DNA from: Methanobacteriaceae archaeon UBA349
GTDB lineage: Archaea; Methanobacteriota; Methanobacteria; Methanobacteriales; Methanobacteriaceae
Assembly (NCBI GenBank): GCA_002509745.1
Contig: DAWK01000038.1
Coordinates: 1 to 23,564 of the forward strand
Length of the DNA stretch: 23,564 nt
Reading direction: 5' to 3'
In this document: one piece after another, positions 15,021 through 23,564 of the stretch
Numbering within the stretch: position 1 is the stretch's first letter
Layout of the letters: each line of letters starts with the position of its first letter
Program-made: the position numbers and the translations under genes
Notes under the pieces: model-generated
Database searches by the model: none
The model's input: the letters and a program-made list of their open reading frames with translations, nothing else
What the model was told of the DNA's origin: nothing

Positions 15021-16187
15021 CTATGGGCCAAAATGGCCTTTTTCTGTTTGAATAATGACTGTTTTAAGACCAGTTTCATTAAGAATATCTTTTATTTCTT
15101 TCATTTCATTAAAATCCGGTTTTTTCAAATCCATTCTTTTGAATTCAGGCCTATAATCCAGAACACATACTTGAATATAGGGATTTATATCTTTTAGGGC
15201 ATTACCTATTTCCATTATTTCTTTTTTTGAAATCAAAGAACTATTATAAGGAATTCCAATTCCCATGAAAATTTTTGGATCATCAGAATTATCTATTTCC
15301 TTATCCCCATTTTTATCATTATTATTCTTATCTTTATCAAAATCTTTAAATATTTTTTCTTCAAGTCCGTAGTCCATTTTATAATTATCCGCAATGTATT
15401 TGACAGCATTCCATGAGTTTTCAAGGTACTTCACTGCCAACTGGTGGTCACTTACTCCAGTGATATTCTGAAATGTTTTTACATTAATTCCTTTTAAATC
15501 AATCCCAATACGATTCATTCCAGAATCTATCAACTCATCGATGTATTTAGGAGTTAAAATAGTTCCATTAGTATCAATATGAATATTAACATTCTTGTCA
15601 TATCGTATGATTGAATTCAAAGTTTTTATGACCCATTTGCGGTTTAAAGTGCTTTCTCCTCCAGAAAAAGCAATGGTATCTAAACCATGCAAATCCTGAA
15701 GTCCCAATAAAATTTGCGCTGTTTCTTCCGGTTCAAGTAAATTTCCCTTGCTGGTAAATGCTACCAGATCATTTTGACATTGGGGACATCTAAGATTACA
15801 GCCATGGGTGAAACAAATAGCTTCAATAGGTTCTAAATTTTTCTTTAAATTATAAGGAGTGCCCACACCACCAACCCTATGGACCCCAAAACCACTGATC
15901 ACCCTTAAAGGTGTTTTAAACTTCTTGAAAGTGTTAATTTGCATGCCATTTTCCAGGGGAGTGTTGCAGGATAGAGCCATCTGACCATTTACTTCAATAA
16001 CACAGGCCCAGCAACCTCCACAATCACATGGAACAAAAAGACACTCTTGTTTTGGTATTATACTTGATTCTTTAGGATCCTCACAAGAGAATTTAGAAAT
16101 ATTTATTCCTAACTGGTGAATGGCATCTTTAACCATACCTGAAGATTCTATTTCATTTCCATTCACCATAACCTTAAAATTCTGCAT
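15021..16187 (-). CDS. [2Fe-2S] ferredoxin / radical SAM fusion protein
   Basis: 388 residues. The N-terminal third is a ferredoxin-like domain with C-x4-C-x2-C-x11-C (C54, C59, C62, C74), the spacing of NuoG/hydrogenase-type [2Fe-2S] domains, ending N-G-Q-M-A-L-S-C-N-T-P. The radical SAM core follows: H-G-C-N-L-R-C-P-Q-C (C130, C134, C137) for the [4Fe-4S]-SAM cluster, F-S-G-G-E-S-T, and D-T-N-G-T. The layout is like glycyl-radical activases, but no partner enzyme is beside it. The built-in ferredoxin could pass electrons to the SAM cluster. An N/D/K-rich insert (about residues 263-284) interrupts the barrel's C-terminal part. GAGGAG lies four bases before ATG 16187; the frame extends to TTG 16199 through that site. 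Substrate unknown. Confidence 0.8.
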   Translation of the reverse strand: MQNFKVMVNGNEIESSGMVKDAIHQLGINISKFSCEDPKESSIIPKQECLFVPCDCGGCWACVIEVNGQMALSCNTPLENGMQINTFKKFKTPLRVISGFGVHRVGGVGTPYNLKKNLEPIEAICFTHGCNLRCPQCQNDLVAFTSKGNLLEPEETAQILLGLQDLHGLDTIAFSGGESTLNRKWVIKTLNSIIRYDKNVNIHIDTNGTILTPKYIDELIDSGMNRIGIDLKGINVKTFQNITGVSDHQLAVKYLENSWNAVKYIADNYKMDYGLEEKIFKDFDKDKNNNDKNGDKEIDNSDDPKIFMGIGIPYNSSLISKKEIMEIGNALKDINPYIQVCVLDYRPEFKRMDLKKPDFNEMKEIKDILNETGLKTVIIQTEKGHFGP

Positions 16188-16273
16188 ATAACTCCTCAAA
16201 AATTCTATTCCTCATAAAATGATGCTGATAATCATATTATATGAACATTCTACTCCTTATTCACATTTTGAAT

Positions 16274-17338
16274 TTAATTAGTCAAATTATATCTTAAAAG
16301 AGCAGCCATTCCACCTAAAGCTTCTAATTGTTTTCCACCCTCATGTTCACTGCTTACCATGATAACTTCCCCATTCATACGCTCTACCATATCCATAACT
16401 TTTTCTAAATCTTCCTGACGGACCATTTTATCAAGAACCAGCAACTGTTCTGCAGCACCAGCATTAACTGCGTTTACCACCTGTTTTTTACCATAGGCGA
16501 CTGCAGATGAAGATTTAGAAATTTGTTCTAAGACCTTATTTACCGAACGCATTTCCCAGGCCACCCTGTTTTCAGCAGTTATTTTCTCAACAGTACCTTT
16601 CTTTAAAACTTCACCAATCCCTACTCTTCCACCAGTACCTGTGCTTTCTAAAATAGTTTTTTTGGCAATTTCAGGGTGTTTTTCGGTTAGATATGAATGA
16701 AAATCTCCTTTAACAAAACCTGGGCCTGCGATAACTATAGTTTGGACTTCTTTGAATTTTTTTAATGCATCCACTACGGTTTCATAGAATAGAACAACGT
16801 TTTTTCGCCTATCCTTTTGTTCAATTCTTTTTCCAGATATGTGTCCAATTAAAGGACCATAATATTCCACACCAAACTGTCTTATAAGACCCATATCTGC
16901 GGCGTCATCCTCTAAAACAAGAATTATGGCAGACAATTTTTTTGAAGCTTCAATAGCTTGTTTTAATCTCTTAATGGTCCATCTCGACCATTTTTCCTTC
17001 ATTATGCGAATAGGAATATTTAGTTTTATTTCTAGGGTGTGGTGTGAACCTAATGGTATTAGATCCTCAGGGCCTTTTTCAATTACGCCTGTGGCCCTCA
17101 GTTTACCCGTGTAAATATGAAAATTAAGGCTTTCAACCAGTACGCCCAGGTAAAAAGTTTTTTTGATTCCTCTATCACTTCTAATTTTTTCTCCAGAGGT
17201 ATCTTGAATCCTGCGAGTCGTTTTTGAGGAAATGATATCATTTTTTTCAATTATGTGAGATAAATGCCATAAATCATCCAATGTCTCAGGAACCAGCTCT
17301 ATAACGCCTTTTTTCATATCCTGATATACTATACGCAT
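16274..17338 (-). CDS. pelA: Pelota/Dom34, mRNA surveillance and ribosome rescue factor
   Basis: 354 residues, the usual archaeal length. It has the N-terminal Sm-like domain (M-R-I-V-Y-Q-D and T-L-D-D-L-W-H-L to about 130), the central eRF1-like domain with V-I-A-G-P-G-F-V-K-G-D-F, and a C-terminal eRF1-domain-3 region with Y-G-K-K-Q-V-V-N-A-V-N-A-G-A-A-E-Q-L-L-V-L. It lacks the G-G-Q motif of release factors, as expected. With archaeal EF-1alpha and ABCE1 it opens stalled ribosomes with empty A sites. GAGGT stands six bases before the ATG. It is followed 86 bases later by the ferredoxin/radical SAM gene in the same direction; no functional link is evident. Confidence 0.97.
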   Translation of the reverse strand: MRIVYQDMKKGVIELVPETLDDLWHLSHIIEKNDIISSKTTRRIQDTSGEKIRSDRGIKKTFYLGVLVESLNFHIYTGKLRATGVIEKGPEDLIPLGSHHTLEIKLNIPIRIMKEKWSRWTIKRLKQAIEASKKLSAIILVLEDDAADMGLIRQFGVEYYGPLIGHISGKRIEQKDRRKNVVLFYETVVDALKKFKEVQTIVIAGPGFVKGDFHSYLTEKHPEIAKKTILESTGTGGRVGIGEVLKKGTVEKITAENRVAWEMRSVNKVLEQISKSSSAVAYGKKQVVNAVNAGAAEQLLVLDKMVRQEDLEKVMDMVERMNGEVIMVSSEHEGGKQLEALGGMAALLRYNLTN

Positions 17339-17694
17339 TATTCTACCTCTTTTTAAATGAAATTAAATTATTAATATTTTAGTTCTGAAGTTTTTAATTT
17401 ATTATAAATTAATTAGTTATACTTTCAAGCAATTATTTACTAAGTTCAATTTTAATATTAATCAGAAGTTATATCTATTTATTTTTAATTTATAAATAAT
17501 ATTTAATTTAAATACTGAAAATCGGTTATTTATTATAAACAATATTGATTTTTAAATTTTTTTAGATAAATGAATATAAATGAAGGAATTAAGTAAGAAT
17601 AAAAAAAGAATAAATGAATAAATAATATAAAATGTTAATTAATTGAATATAAAATAAGCTTCTAAATAATTAGTATTTACAAGGAGAGCGAAAA
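17339..17694. other. AT-rich divergent spacer between pelota and the small membrane protein gene
   Basis: No gene is seen in 356 bases. Both flanking genes point away, so it must hold two promoters. A TATA-like AATATAAAA at 17646-17654 stands about 40 bases before the rightward ATG, which would give a short leader. AAGGAGAG at 17681-17688 is that gene's ribosome site. The remainder is nearly pure A/T with no clear repeat. Confidence 0.45.
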
Positions 17695-18060
17695 ATGAGT
17701 GATTATTCGGCAGGCTCTGCTGTTTTCGTTAGCATTATCATAGGTTTTATAATCTCAGTATTCTTTGATGGCATATTTGCCATTGCTGTTACCGGTTTCA
17801 TGGCCACTTACTTAACCCGTTATAAAGAAAGACACACCATTGTTGGTGCTATTGCTGCTCTTATTTTGGGAGTTCTGGTTTTCTTTTTAAACGGCATATT
17901 TAGAAGTCCTGAAATGCCTTACAAAATATCATCATTAGTAACCGTTGATTTAGGAAGTTTTATCACGGGTTTTATAATATTATGTTTATTGAGCTTTGGT
18001 TTAGGGGCTCTAACCGGGTTTATTGCTAGTAAAGCAGCTAAAAATAAAGCTCCCAGCTAA
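17695..18060 (+). CDS. Small integral membrane protein, DUF5518-like
   Basis: 121 residues with four likely membrane helices: about 8-28, 29-41 (short, after a D-G break), 49-68, and 83-112. A charged loop T-R-Y-K-E-R-H follows the second helix, and the C-terminus is lysine-rich. The pattern of glycine-rich paired helices with G-x-x-A-T-Y-L-x-R-Y-x-E-R resembles the DUF5518 small membrane proteins common in methanogens, but I am matching the style more than firm motifs. No catalytic residues are visible. A strong ribosome site (AAGGAGAG) precedes the ATG. tyrA follows 70 bases downstream in the same direction, with its own ribosome site. Function is unknown. Confidence 0.6.
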   Translation: MSDYSAGSAVFVSIIIGFIISVFFDGIFAIAVTGFMATYLTRYKERHTIVGAIAALILGVLVFFLNGIFRSPEMPYKISSLVTVDLGSFITGFIILCLLSFGLGALTGFIASKAAKNKAPS

Positions 18061-18130
18061 TTCGTTGTGATGAACATTTTATGAATATTAAATATGAAAA
18101 TTAACAATTTTAATATATTTTGAGGTTAAA

Positions 18131-19435
18131 ATGAAAATTGTCATAATAGGTGGTACTCGAGGATTGGGAATGTGGATAGCTTCTTTTTTAAAAGAAAAAG
18201 GCTTTCAGGTTACCATTACATCTAGAGATGAGCTTAGTGGAAACGCTATTTCTAAAAAACTAGATGTTAAATACAGCAGTGATAATCAAAAAGTTGCTGG
18301 TGAAAGTGATATAGTTATAATATCTGTGCCCATTGAGAGTACAGAATCTGTAATTAAGCAAGTGGCACCCCATATGAGCAAAGGTTCACTTTTAATGGAT
18401 GTAACTTCTGTAAAAGAAAAACCAGCCATTTTGATGCATGAATATCTTGCAGAAGGTGCTTACTTTTTACCATCCCACCCCATGTTTGGCCCACGGGTAA
18501 GGTCCCTGGAAGGGCAGGTGATTGTTCTTACACCTTTGCAGGAATCTGAATGGTTTGAAACTATTTTTAAATTTCTAGAAGATCATAAAGCAAGGGTTTT
18601 AGTAACCACACCTGAAAAACATGACGAAATGATGAGTGTGGTTCAAGTACTAACCCATTTTGCATATATCAGCATATCATCTGCTATAAAAAAACTCAAT
18701 TTGGATATTAAAGAATCCAGAAAATTTGCCAGCCCCATATATAATCTCATGCTTGATATCATATCCCGAATTGTGGCCCAAAATCCCTATTTGGTTTATT
18801 CCATACAGACTCAGACAGATTACGCTTATCAAGCTCGAGAAATATTTATGGAAACTATTAATGAGCTTAATGATATGTTAATTAACAATAATCAGACTAA
18901 ATTTGTTAATGCCATGAGCTCTGCTGCTAAAAATATGGATGATATTGAGGCAGCATTAGGTAGATCTGATAAAGTTATTTCTGCACTTAATCAAGAAATA
19001 AGTGCTCTTAAAGAATCAATTAATAGTGAAGTATTTCTTCGCCATATTTATTCTGGAAAAACACACTACGGAATTCTAAAAGAGATATCGCCCGATTTTG
19101 TGACTCTGATTTCTGGTAAAAAGACTTTAAAGTTAAAGATCGCTAATATTGAAGTTTTATCTCCTTCCCAAGTGCAAGATTGGAAATTAAACAATTTAAA
19201 ACAATATGAATACCATATTTCTGTCATTTTTCCATCCCATTGCGATCCTCAAATCATAGCTTCCGCTATTTCTAATTTGGAAGGAGTGGTCAGCACATCT
19301 GTAATGGATATTTATCAAGGCGAACAAATTGATGACAATCAAATAAGCATCACCTTCAGTTATAAAGTCCTGGAGGCTCGTTTTGTTAGGGAAGTTGAAA
19401 ATCTTCTAAAAGGATTTGGGGCCATTATAAGGTAA
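18131..19435 (+). CDS. tyrA: Prephenate dehydrogenase with a C-terminal ACT/FDX-ACB-like regulatory domain
   Basis: 434 residues. The NAD(P)-binding domain starts at once with I-I-G-G-T-R-G-L-G (6-13). The catalytic region has L-P-S-H-P-M-F-G-P (H116) and V-Q-V-L-T-H-F (H177), the TyrA histidines, and an all-helical domain continues to about 295. It oxidatively decarboxylates prephenate to 4-hydroxyphenylpyruvate for tyrosine synthesis. After that come a small beta-rich linker (about 300-345) and a terminal ferredoxin-like domain (about 350-434) with V-M-D-I-Y-Q-G-E-Q-I and an end G-A-I-I-R. These look more like the FDX-ACB domain of PheRS beta than a textbook ACT domain. Either fold could sense an aromatic ligand. 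GAGGT sits just before ATG. No TRP box is seen upstream. Confidence 0.9.
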   Translation: MKIVIIGGTRGLGMWIASFLKEKGFQVTITSRDELSGNAISKKLDVKYSSDNQKVAGESDIVIISVPIESTESVIKQVAPHMSKGSLLMDVTSVKEKPAILMHEYLAEGAYFLPSHPMFGPRVRSLEGQVIVLTPLQESEWFETIFKFLEDHKARVLVTTPEKHDEMMSVVQVLTHFAYISISSAIKKLNLDIKESRKFASPIYNLMLDIISRIVAQNPYLVYSIQTQTDYAYQAREIFMETINELNDMLINNNQTKFVNAMSSAAKNMDDIEAALGRSDKVISALNQEISALKESINSEVFLRHIYSGKTHYGILKEISPDFVTLISGKKTLKLKIANIEVLSPSQVQDWKLNNLKQYEYHISVIFPSHCDPQIIASAISNLEGVVSTSVMDIYQGEQIDDNQISITFSYKVLEARFVREVENLLKGFGAIIR

Positions 19436-19817
19436 TTTATTTTATTATTTTTATTATTATATTCATTCAAGATAATTTTAGAATTTATTTAATTTTAAAA
19501 TCAAATTACTTTTTTAATAAAACTTTTTTACCTATTTTTTAAATTTTCAGGATTATTTTTTTATAGGATAATTTATGAAAAAAATCCGCATTTCATATAT
19601 AACTACCGAAATATTTATAAGTAATGAACATATATTGTATTATAGTAACAAAAGTTTACTAAAAGATTTTGCAAAGAATTGTTTTGATTTAGTTTGAAAT
19701 AGAATTAATCTTAAATAAATTGCATAATCCAATTACAAATACTAAAATTATATTTTATACTAAAAACAAATAATTAATAAAAATTACTTATTAAAAGCAT
19801 AAAAGCGGGGTGTTTTT
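19436..19817. other. Spacer between tyrA and cdc48 with the cdc48 promoter
   Basis: No gene is supported in 382 bases. T-rich runs just after tyrA (about 19440-19460) could end its transcript. The likely cdc48 promoter is annotated separately, and roughly 170 bases of A/T-rich sequence follow it before the start codon. No longer repeat or RNA fold is evident by eye. Confidence 0.45.
19606..19620 (+). promoter_or_regulatory. Putative cdc48 promoter (BRE + TATA)
   Basis: CCGAAATATTTATAA matches the archaeal layout of a purine-rich BRE (CCGAAA) followed by a TATA box (TATTTATAA). Initiation about 25 bases downstream would give a leader of roughly 170 bases before ATG 19818, which is long for an archaeon; a closer promoter cannot be excluded. 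Confidence 0.45.
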
Positions 19818-22025
19818 ATGGATAAAAAAGAGATGAATTTAAAAGTTGCTGAAGCTTTATCTCAATCAGATGTTGGTAGATCAATAGCAAGGATAGATCC
19901 AGCATGCATGCAAAAAATGGATCTTCTAGACGGGGACATAATTGAAATAAGTGGGAAAAAAATTGCTGCCGCAGCAGTAATATCTTCCCAATCAGACATA
20001 GGTCTGGGAATAATAAGAATAGATGGATATATGAGAAAAAATGCTGGTGCTTCCATTGGAGAAGAAGTTACTGTGCGTAGAGCAGAAGTAAAAGATGCTC
20101 AAAAAGTAGTTCTAGCGCCAGTAGAACATGAAATAATGGTAAGGGGGGATGTGAGGTCTGCATTCCTTAACCGAGCACTGGTTAAAGGAGACATAATTGT
20201 ATCCGGAATAAGACAACAACAAGCTCCGAGTAGAATGCCAGGTAGCGGAAGTTTATTTGATGAATTTTTCCGAGATATGGTGGACGTATCCCCTCTTGGA
20301 GAAATAAAGCTGGCCGTGGTGTCCACCAAGCCCAGTGGAGTAGTTAAAGTAACTCAAATGACTGAAGTGGAAATTCAGACATCACCCGTAGATGTTTCTA
20401 AAATCGAAGGTGTTAAAAACCTGGTTGATGTGACTTATGAGGATATCGGAGGCCTCAAAGAAGAAGTTAAGAAAGTAAGGGAAATGATAGAGATACCCTT
20501 AAAGAGACCCGAACTCTTTGAAAGATTAGGAATCTCACCACCTAAAGGTGTGCTTATGCATGGTCCTCCAGGAACAGGAAAAACTTTGCTGGCCAAAGCC
20601 GTGGCCAATGAGAGTGACGCTCACTTCATAACCATAAACGGACCAGAAATCATGAGTAAGTATGTTGGAGGGTCAGAAGAACGGTTAAGAGAGTTCTTTG
20701 AAGAAGCAGAAGAAAATGCGCCGTCAATCATATTCATTGATGAACTGGATGCCATTGCACCAAAAAGAGAAGAAGTTAGTGGTGAGGTGGAACGCAGAAT
20801 TGTAGCCCAATTACTGACCTTAATGGATGGTCTTAAAGCTAGAGGACAGGTTGTTGTTATTGGGGCAACAAATAGGCCAGATGCACTTGATGGTGCTTTA
20901 AGAAGACCAGGTAGATTTGATAGGGAAATTGAAATCGGAGTGCCTGATAAAGAAGGTCGAAAAGAAGTACTGGAGATTCATACTCGAGGTATGCCCCTAG
21001 ATGAAAATGTGGATCTTGACGAAATATCCACCATAACCCACGGATTTGTTGGCGCCGATCTTGAATCACTCTGTAAAGAGTCAGCCATGCGAGTTCTCCG
21101 CCGAGTACTACCAGATATTAAAACAGACGAAGAAATTCCTAAAGAAATCTTAAAGAAGATGATTGTAAATAAATCAGACTTCAAAGAGGCTTTAAAAGAA
21201 ATTCAACCATCTGCACTTAGAGAAGTTCTGGTACAGGTCCCAGATATTAAGTGGGACGATATAGGTGGACTAGACAGTGCTAAGCAAGAACTCAAAGAAG
21301 CTGTAGAATGGCCTTTAAAGTATCCAGAAAACTTCGAGAAGTTTGGAGTAAGGCCACCTAAAGGCGTCCTCATTCATGGTTCCCCAGGTACTGGAAAAAC
21401 CCTCCTGGCCCAGGCAGTAGCCAATGAAAGTGATGCTAACTTTATATCTGTTAAAGGTCCTGAATTACTATCTAAATGGGTAGGGGAATCTGAAAAAGGT
21501 GTTAGGGAAGTTTTCAAAAAGGCCAGACAAACAGCCCCAACTGTAATCTTCTTTGATGAAATAGATTCCATTGCTGCAACCAGAAGCGGTTCATCATCAG
21601 ATTCAGGGGTTACTCAGAGAGTTGTAAATCAACTGCTTACTGAAATCGATGGTATGGAAGAATTACAAGATGTATCCGTTATTGCTGCTACTAATCGACC
21701 AGACATGCTGGACTCTGCTCTTCTAAGACCTGGAAGGTTTGATAGGCATGTCGAAGTAGGAGATCCTGATGAAAAAGGCAGACTGGCCATATTTAAGGTC
21801 CATACCAAAAAAATGCCTCTGGATGACGATGTGGAAATTGAAAAACTTGCCAAATCCAGTGCAGGATATGTCGGTGCAGATATAGAATCTGTGTGCCGGG
21901 AAGCAGCCATGTTAACTCTAAGGGATAATCTGGATGCAGAAACTGTTACTATGGCCTACTTCAAAAAAGCCATGGAAAAGGTAAAACCAGCAAAAAACGA
22001 AACTGAAATGGTTCAGTACCATTAA
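19818..22025 (+). CDS. cdc48: CDC48/VAT-type AAA+ ATPase (archaeal p97)
   Basis: 735 residues, full length. The N domain (about 1-190) is a double-psi barrel plus beta-clam. D1 has Walker A G-P-P-G-T-G-K-T (249-256), Walker B I-I-F-I-D-E (304-309) and [10 protein letters not shown]2 has Walker A G-S-P-G-T-G-K-T (521-528), Walker B V-I-F-F-D-E (576-581) and L-L-R-P-G-R-F-D-R. The hexamer unfolds proteins, likely feeding the archaeal proteasome. The D2 loop has Ser where Pro is nearly universal and is followed by L-L-A-Q instead of L-L-A-K. The C-terminus ends V-Q-Y-H: the penultimate Tyr fits the proteasome-opening HbY-X motif, but the residue before it is Gln, not hydrophobic. GGGGTG precedes the start. 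Confidence 0.97.
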   Translation: MDKKEMNLKVAEALSQSDVGRSIARIDPACMQKMDLLDGDIIEISGKKIAAAAVISSQSDIGLGIIRIDGYMRKNAGASIGEEVTVRRAEVKDAQKVVLAPVEHEIMVRGDVRSAFLNRALVKGDIIVSGIRQQQAPSRMPGSGSLFDEFFRDMVDVSPLGEIKLAVVSTKPSGVVKVTQMTEVEIQTSPVDVSKIEGVKNLVDVTYEDIGGLKEEVKKVREMIEIPLKRPELFERLGISPPKGVLMHGPPGTGKTLLAKAVANESDAHFITINGPEIMSKYVGGSEERLREFFEEAEENAPSIIFIDELDAIAPKREEVSGEVERRIVAQLLTLMDGLKARGQVVVIGATNRPDALDGALRRPGRFDREIEIGVPDKEGRKEVLEIHTRGMPLDENVDLDEISTITHGFVGADLESLCKESAMRVLRRVLPDIKTDEEIPKEILKKMIVNKSDFKEALKEIQPSALREVLVQVPDIKWDDIGGLDSAKQELKEAVEWPLKYPENFEKFGVRPPKGVLIHGSPGTGKTLLAQAVANESDANFISVKGPELLSKWVGESEKGVREVFKKARQTAPTVIFFDEIDSIAATRSGSSSDSGVTQRVVNQLLTEIDGMEELQDVSVIAATNRPDMLDSALLRPGRFDRHVEVGDPDEKGRLAIFKVHTKKMPLDDDVEIEKLAKSSAGYVGADIESVCREAAMLTLRDNLDAETVTMAYFKKAMEKVKPAKNETEMVQYH

Positions 22026-22035
22026 GTTTTAAACA

Positions 22036-22068
22036 AAGAAGAGAATTAAAATCTCTTCTTAATTTTTT
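22036..22068 (+). terminator. Hairpin plus T-tract terminator of cdc48
   Basis: AAGAAGAGA 22036-22044 and TCTCTTCTT 22052-22060 form a perfect 9-bp stem with a 7-base loop, starting ten bases after the cdc48 stop. AATTTTTT follows at once (22061-22068), giving the classic intrinsic terminator shape. Confidence 0.7.
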
Positions 22069-22444
22069 ATTAATTTAATTTTGTTATTAATTTTCGTTTA
22101 ATTAATTAATTCTGCTATTTTTTAAAATAATTAATTTTAAATAATTTTTACTCATTTTCGGATAAAGTAAATCACTGAATCACCACAAAATCAAAGCACA
22201 GTTCAAGAACTGATATTTATTATATTTATAATTTTAAATCCATTCATAAATATATTTTAAACAAGTTAATATATTTCAATAAAATATTTTTAAATTAAAT
22301 GGCTAATAAATAATGTCCCAATAAAGAAAATATTTATAGAAATTAAAGTGATATTAAACTATTGAAATAAATAATAGAAATATAATAAGATTCCTTTAAA
22401 AAAAATCATCTTGATATGAATTATTAAAAAATAACGGTGATACA
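22069..22444. other. AT-rich spacer upstream of the homocysteine hydrolase gene
   Basis: No gene is seen in 376 bases. A TATA-like TATTTATAG at 22331-22339, preceded by AAGAAAA, is a plausible promoter with a leader of about 80 bases. GGTGA at 22436-22440 is the ribosome site of the next gene. Confidence 0.45.
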
Positions 22445-23564
22445 ATGCCCTATGATGTAAAAGATATTTCACTAGCACCCCAAGGTAAACAAAAAATAGA
22501 ATGGGTACAAAAACACATGCCTGTTTTAGAGCACATTAAAAAAGAATTTGAAAAAACCAAACCTTTTGAAGGGATCACCATTGCCTCTTGTCTGCATTTA
22601 GAACCTAAAACCATTAATTTAGGGCTAACCTTGCAAGCTGGAGGGGCTGAAGTAGCTATGACTGGATGTAATCCTCTTTCAACCCACGATGATGCCACTG
22701 CTGCTGGAGCAGCCCTTGGATTGAATATGTACGGCTGGAGAGAAGAAACTAACGAGGAATACTATCAAAACATTCATAAAGTTCTTGATCACGACCCGGA
22801 CATTTTAATTGATGACGGAGCAGACATGATCTTTTTAGTTCATAGAGAAAGAAAAGAGCTTTTAAGCAAAATTAAAGGTGCTTGTGAAGAAACCACCACT
22901 GGAATCCATCGTTTAAAGAGCATGGCTGAAGACGGAGCATTAAAATTCCCAGTTATGGCTGTGAATGATGCCTATACTAAATATCTTTTTGATAATAGAT
23001 ATGGAACCGGACAATCCACCTTTGATTCAATCATGGGAGCCACCAATATGTTAATCGCGGGTAAAACCGTGGTAGTATGTGGTTACGGTTGGTGTGGAAG
23101 AGGAGTTGCTATGCGTGCTCTGGGATTAGGCGGCAATGTTATAGTCACTGAAATAGATCCAATAAGAGCCCTTGAAGCTAAAATGGATGGATTTAGAGTT
23201 ATGCCGGTTCGAGAAGCCGTTAAACAAGCAGATATCCTTTTGACAGTGACTGGAAATATTGATGTTGTATCTGGAGATGACTTTAAATACATGAAAGATG
23301 GGTGTGTTATGGCCAATTCTGGACACTTTAACGTGGAAATAAACCAGGATGATATAAGAAAACTTTCAGTGTCCGAGAAAAAGGTTAAAGTAGACATTGA
23401 TGAATTTGAAATGGAAGATGGGCGTTTATTATACTTGTTAGCTGATGGAAGATTAGTTAATTTAGCATCCGAAAGAGGTCAAGGTCATCCCGCAGAAATC
23501 ATGGATCTGAGTTTTGCTATGCAGGCTCTTTCAGCCAAACATATATTAAATGAAGATTTGAATC
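22445..23564 (+). CDS. ahcY: S-adenosyl-L-homocysteine (or S-inosyl-L-homocysteine) hydrolase, 3' end outside window
   Basis: 373 residues are visible and the frame is open at the window end; the family is about 400-430 long, so only the tail is missing. It reads [11 protein letters not shown] at the start. It has [35 protein letters not shown] (the catalytic Lys/Asp/Asn block) and the NAD-binding C-G-Y-G-W-C-G-R-G. It ends with N-S-G-H-F-N-V-E-I and [11 protein letters not shown]. These are the archaeal/Thermotoga-type signatures. It removes S-adenosylhomocysteine after methyl transfer. In Methanocaldococcus the homologue acts on S-inosylhomocysteine after a deaminase, so the natural substrate here is open. 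ATG 22445 has GGTGA four bases upstream. Confidence 0.92.
   Translation, partial: MPYDVKDISLAPQGKQKIEWVQKHMPVLEHIKKEFEKTKPFEGITIASCLHLEPKTINLGLTLQAGGAEVAMTGCNPLSTHDDATAAGAALGLNMYGWREETNEEYYQNIHKVLDHDPDILIDDGADMIFLVHRERKELLSKIKGACEETTTGIHRLKSMAEDGALKFPVMAVNDAYTKYLFDNRYGTGQSTFDSIMGATNMLIAGKTVVVCGYGWCGRGVAMRALGLGGNVIVTEIDPIRALEAKMDGFRVMPVREAVKQADILLTVTGNIDVVSGDDFKYMKDGCVMANSGHFNVEINQDDIRKLSVSEKKVKVDIDEFEMEDGRLLYLLADGRLVNLASERGQGHPAEIMDLSFAMQALSAKHILNEDLN

Noticed and set aside
20857..21910. Several leftward frames of 65-93 codons inside cdc48
   Set aside because: They are shadows of the strongly conserved AAA+ coding sequence on the other strand.
23083..23397. Leftward frame of 104 codons at the right end
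   Set aside because: It is antisense to the homocysteine hydrolase, whose plus-strand reading carries all family motifs.

Overview
The window looks like chromosomal DNA of a hydrogenotrophic methanogen of the order Methanobacteriales, probably a mesophilic Methanobacterium-type species. Spacers are very AT-rich and ribosome binding sites are GGTGA/GGAG. The tRNA has no encoded CCA, TATA boxes are archaeal, and gene content is archaeal: pelota, CDC48/VAT, archaeal-type adenylate kinase, FmdE, HypC and the tryptophan repressor TrpY. The trpEGCFBAD gene order next to a divergent trpY is the arrangement known from Methanothermobacter thermautotrophicus. The assignment rests on gene content and my recall of protein families, not on a database search.

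Left end (1-1435): the tail of a probable MIP18/DUF59 Fe-S assembly factor, an archaeal AdkA-like adenylate kinase, tRNA-Ile(GAT), and an AT-rich spacer holding a hairpin plus T7 terminator for the trp operon. From 1436 to 9544 lies the complete tryptophan module. Seven biosynthetic genes run leftward (trpE, trpG, trpC, trpF, trpB, trpA, trpD), and trpY runs rightward. The trpE-trpY spacer carries a cluster of TGTACA-like TRP boxes beside TATA boxes for both directions.

Middle (9545-12379): hypC for [NiFe]-hydrogenase maturation, a class-I pyridine nucleotide-disulfide oxidoreductase with an altered active-site neighbourhood, and an fmdE-like gene with a C-terminal zinc ribbon. From 12453 to 17338 the genes run leftward: a MurG-like GT28 glycosyltransferase, a very divergent MraY/WecA-like phosphoglycosyl transferase, a [2Fe-2S]-ferredoxin/radical-SAM fusion, and pelota. 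The two glycosyl enzymes may act on lipid-linked cell-wall precursors such as pseudomurein, but this is inference. The 543-base gap between them holds the wreck of an ABC-2 transporter permease on the opposite strand, with an in-frame TGA.

Right end (17695-23564): a small membrane protein, a TyrA prephenate dehydrogenase whose C-terminus resembles the FDX-ACB domain of PheRS beta, the CDC48/VAT AAA+ ATPase followed by a strong hairpin terminator, and an S-adenosyl(or S-inosyl)homocysteine hydrolase cut by the window end. No CRISPR array, IS element or intact prophage gene is visible. The main unusual items are the phased operator array, the overlapping Trp-containing mini-ORF at trpE, the permease pseudogene, the divergent MraY-like enzyme, the ferredoxin/radical-SAM fusion, the TyrA C-terminal domain, and N/S/K/D-rich low-complexity inserts in several otherwise conserved enzymes.
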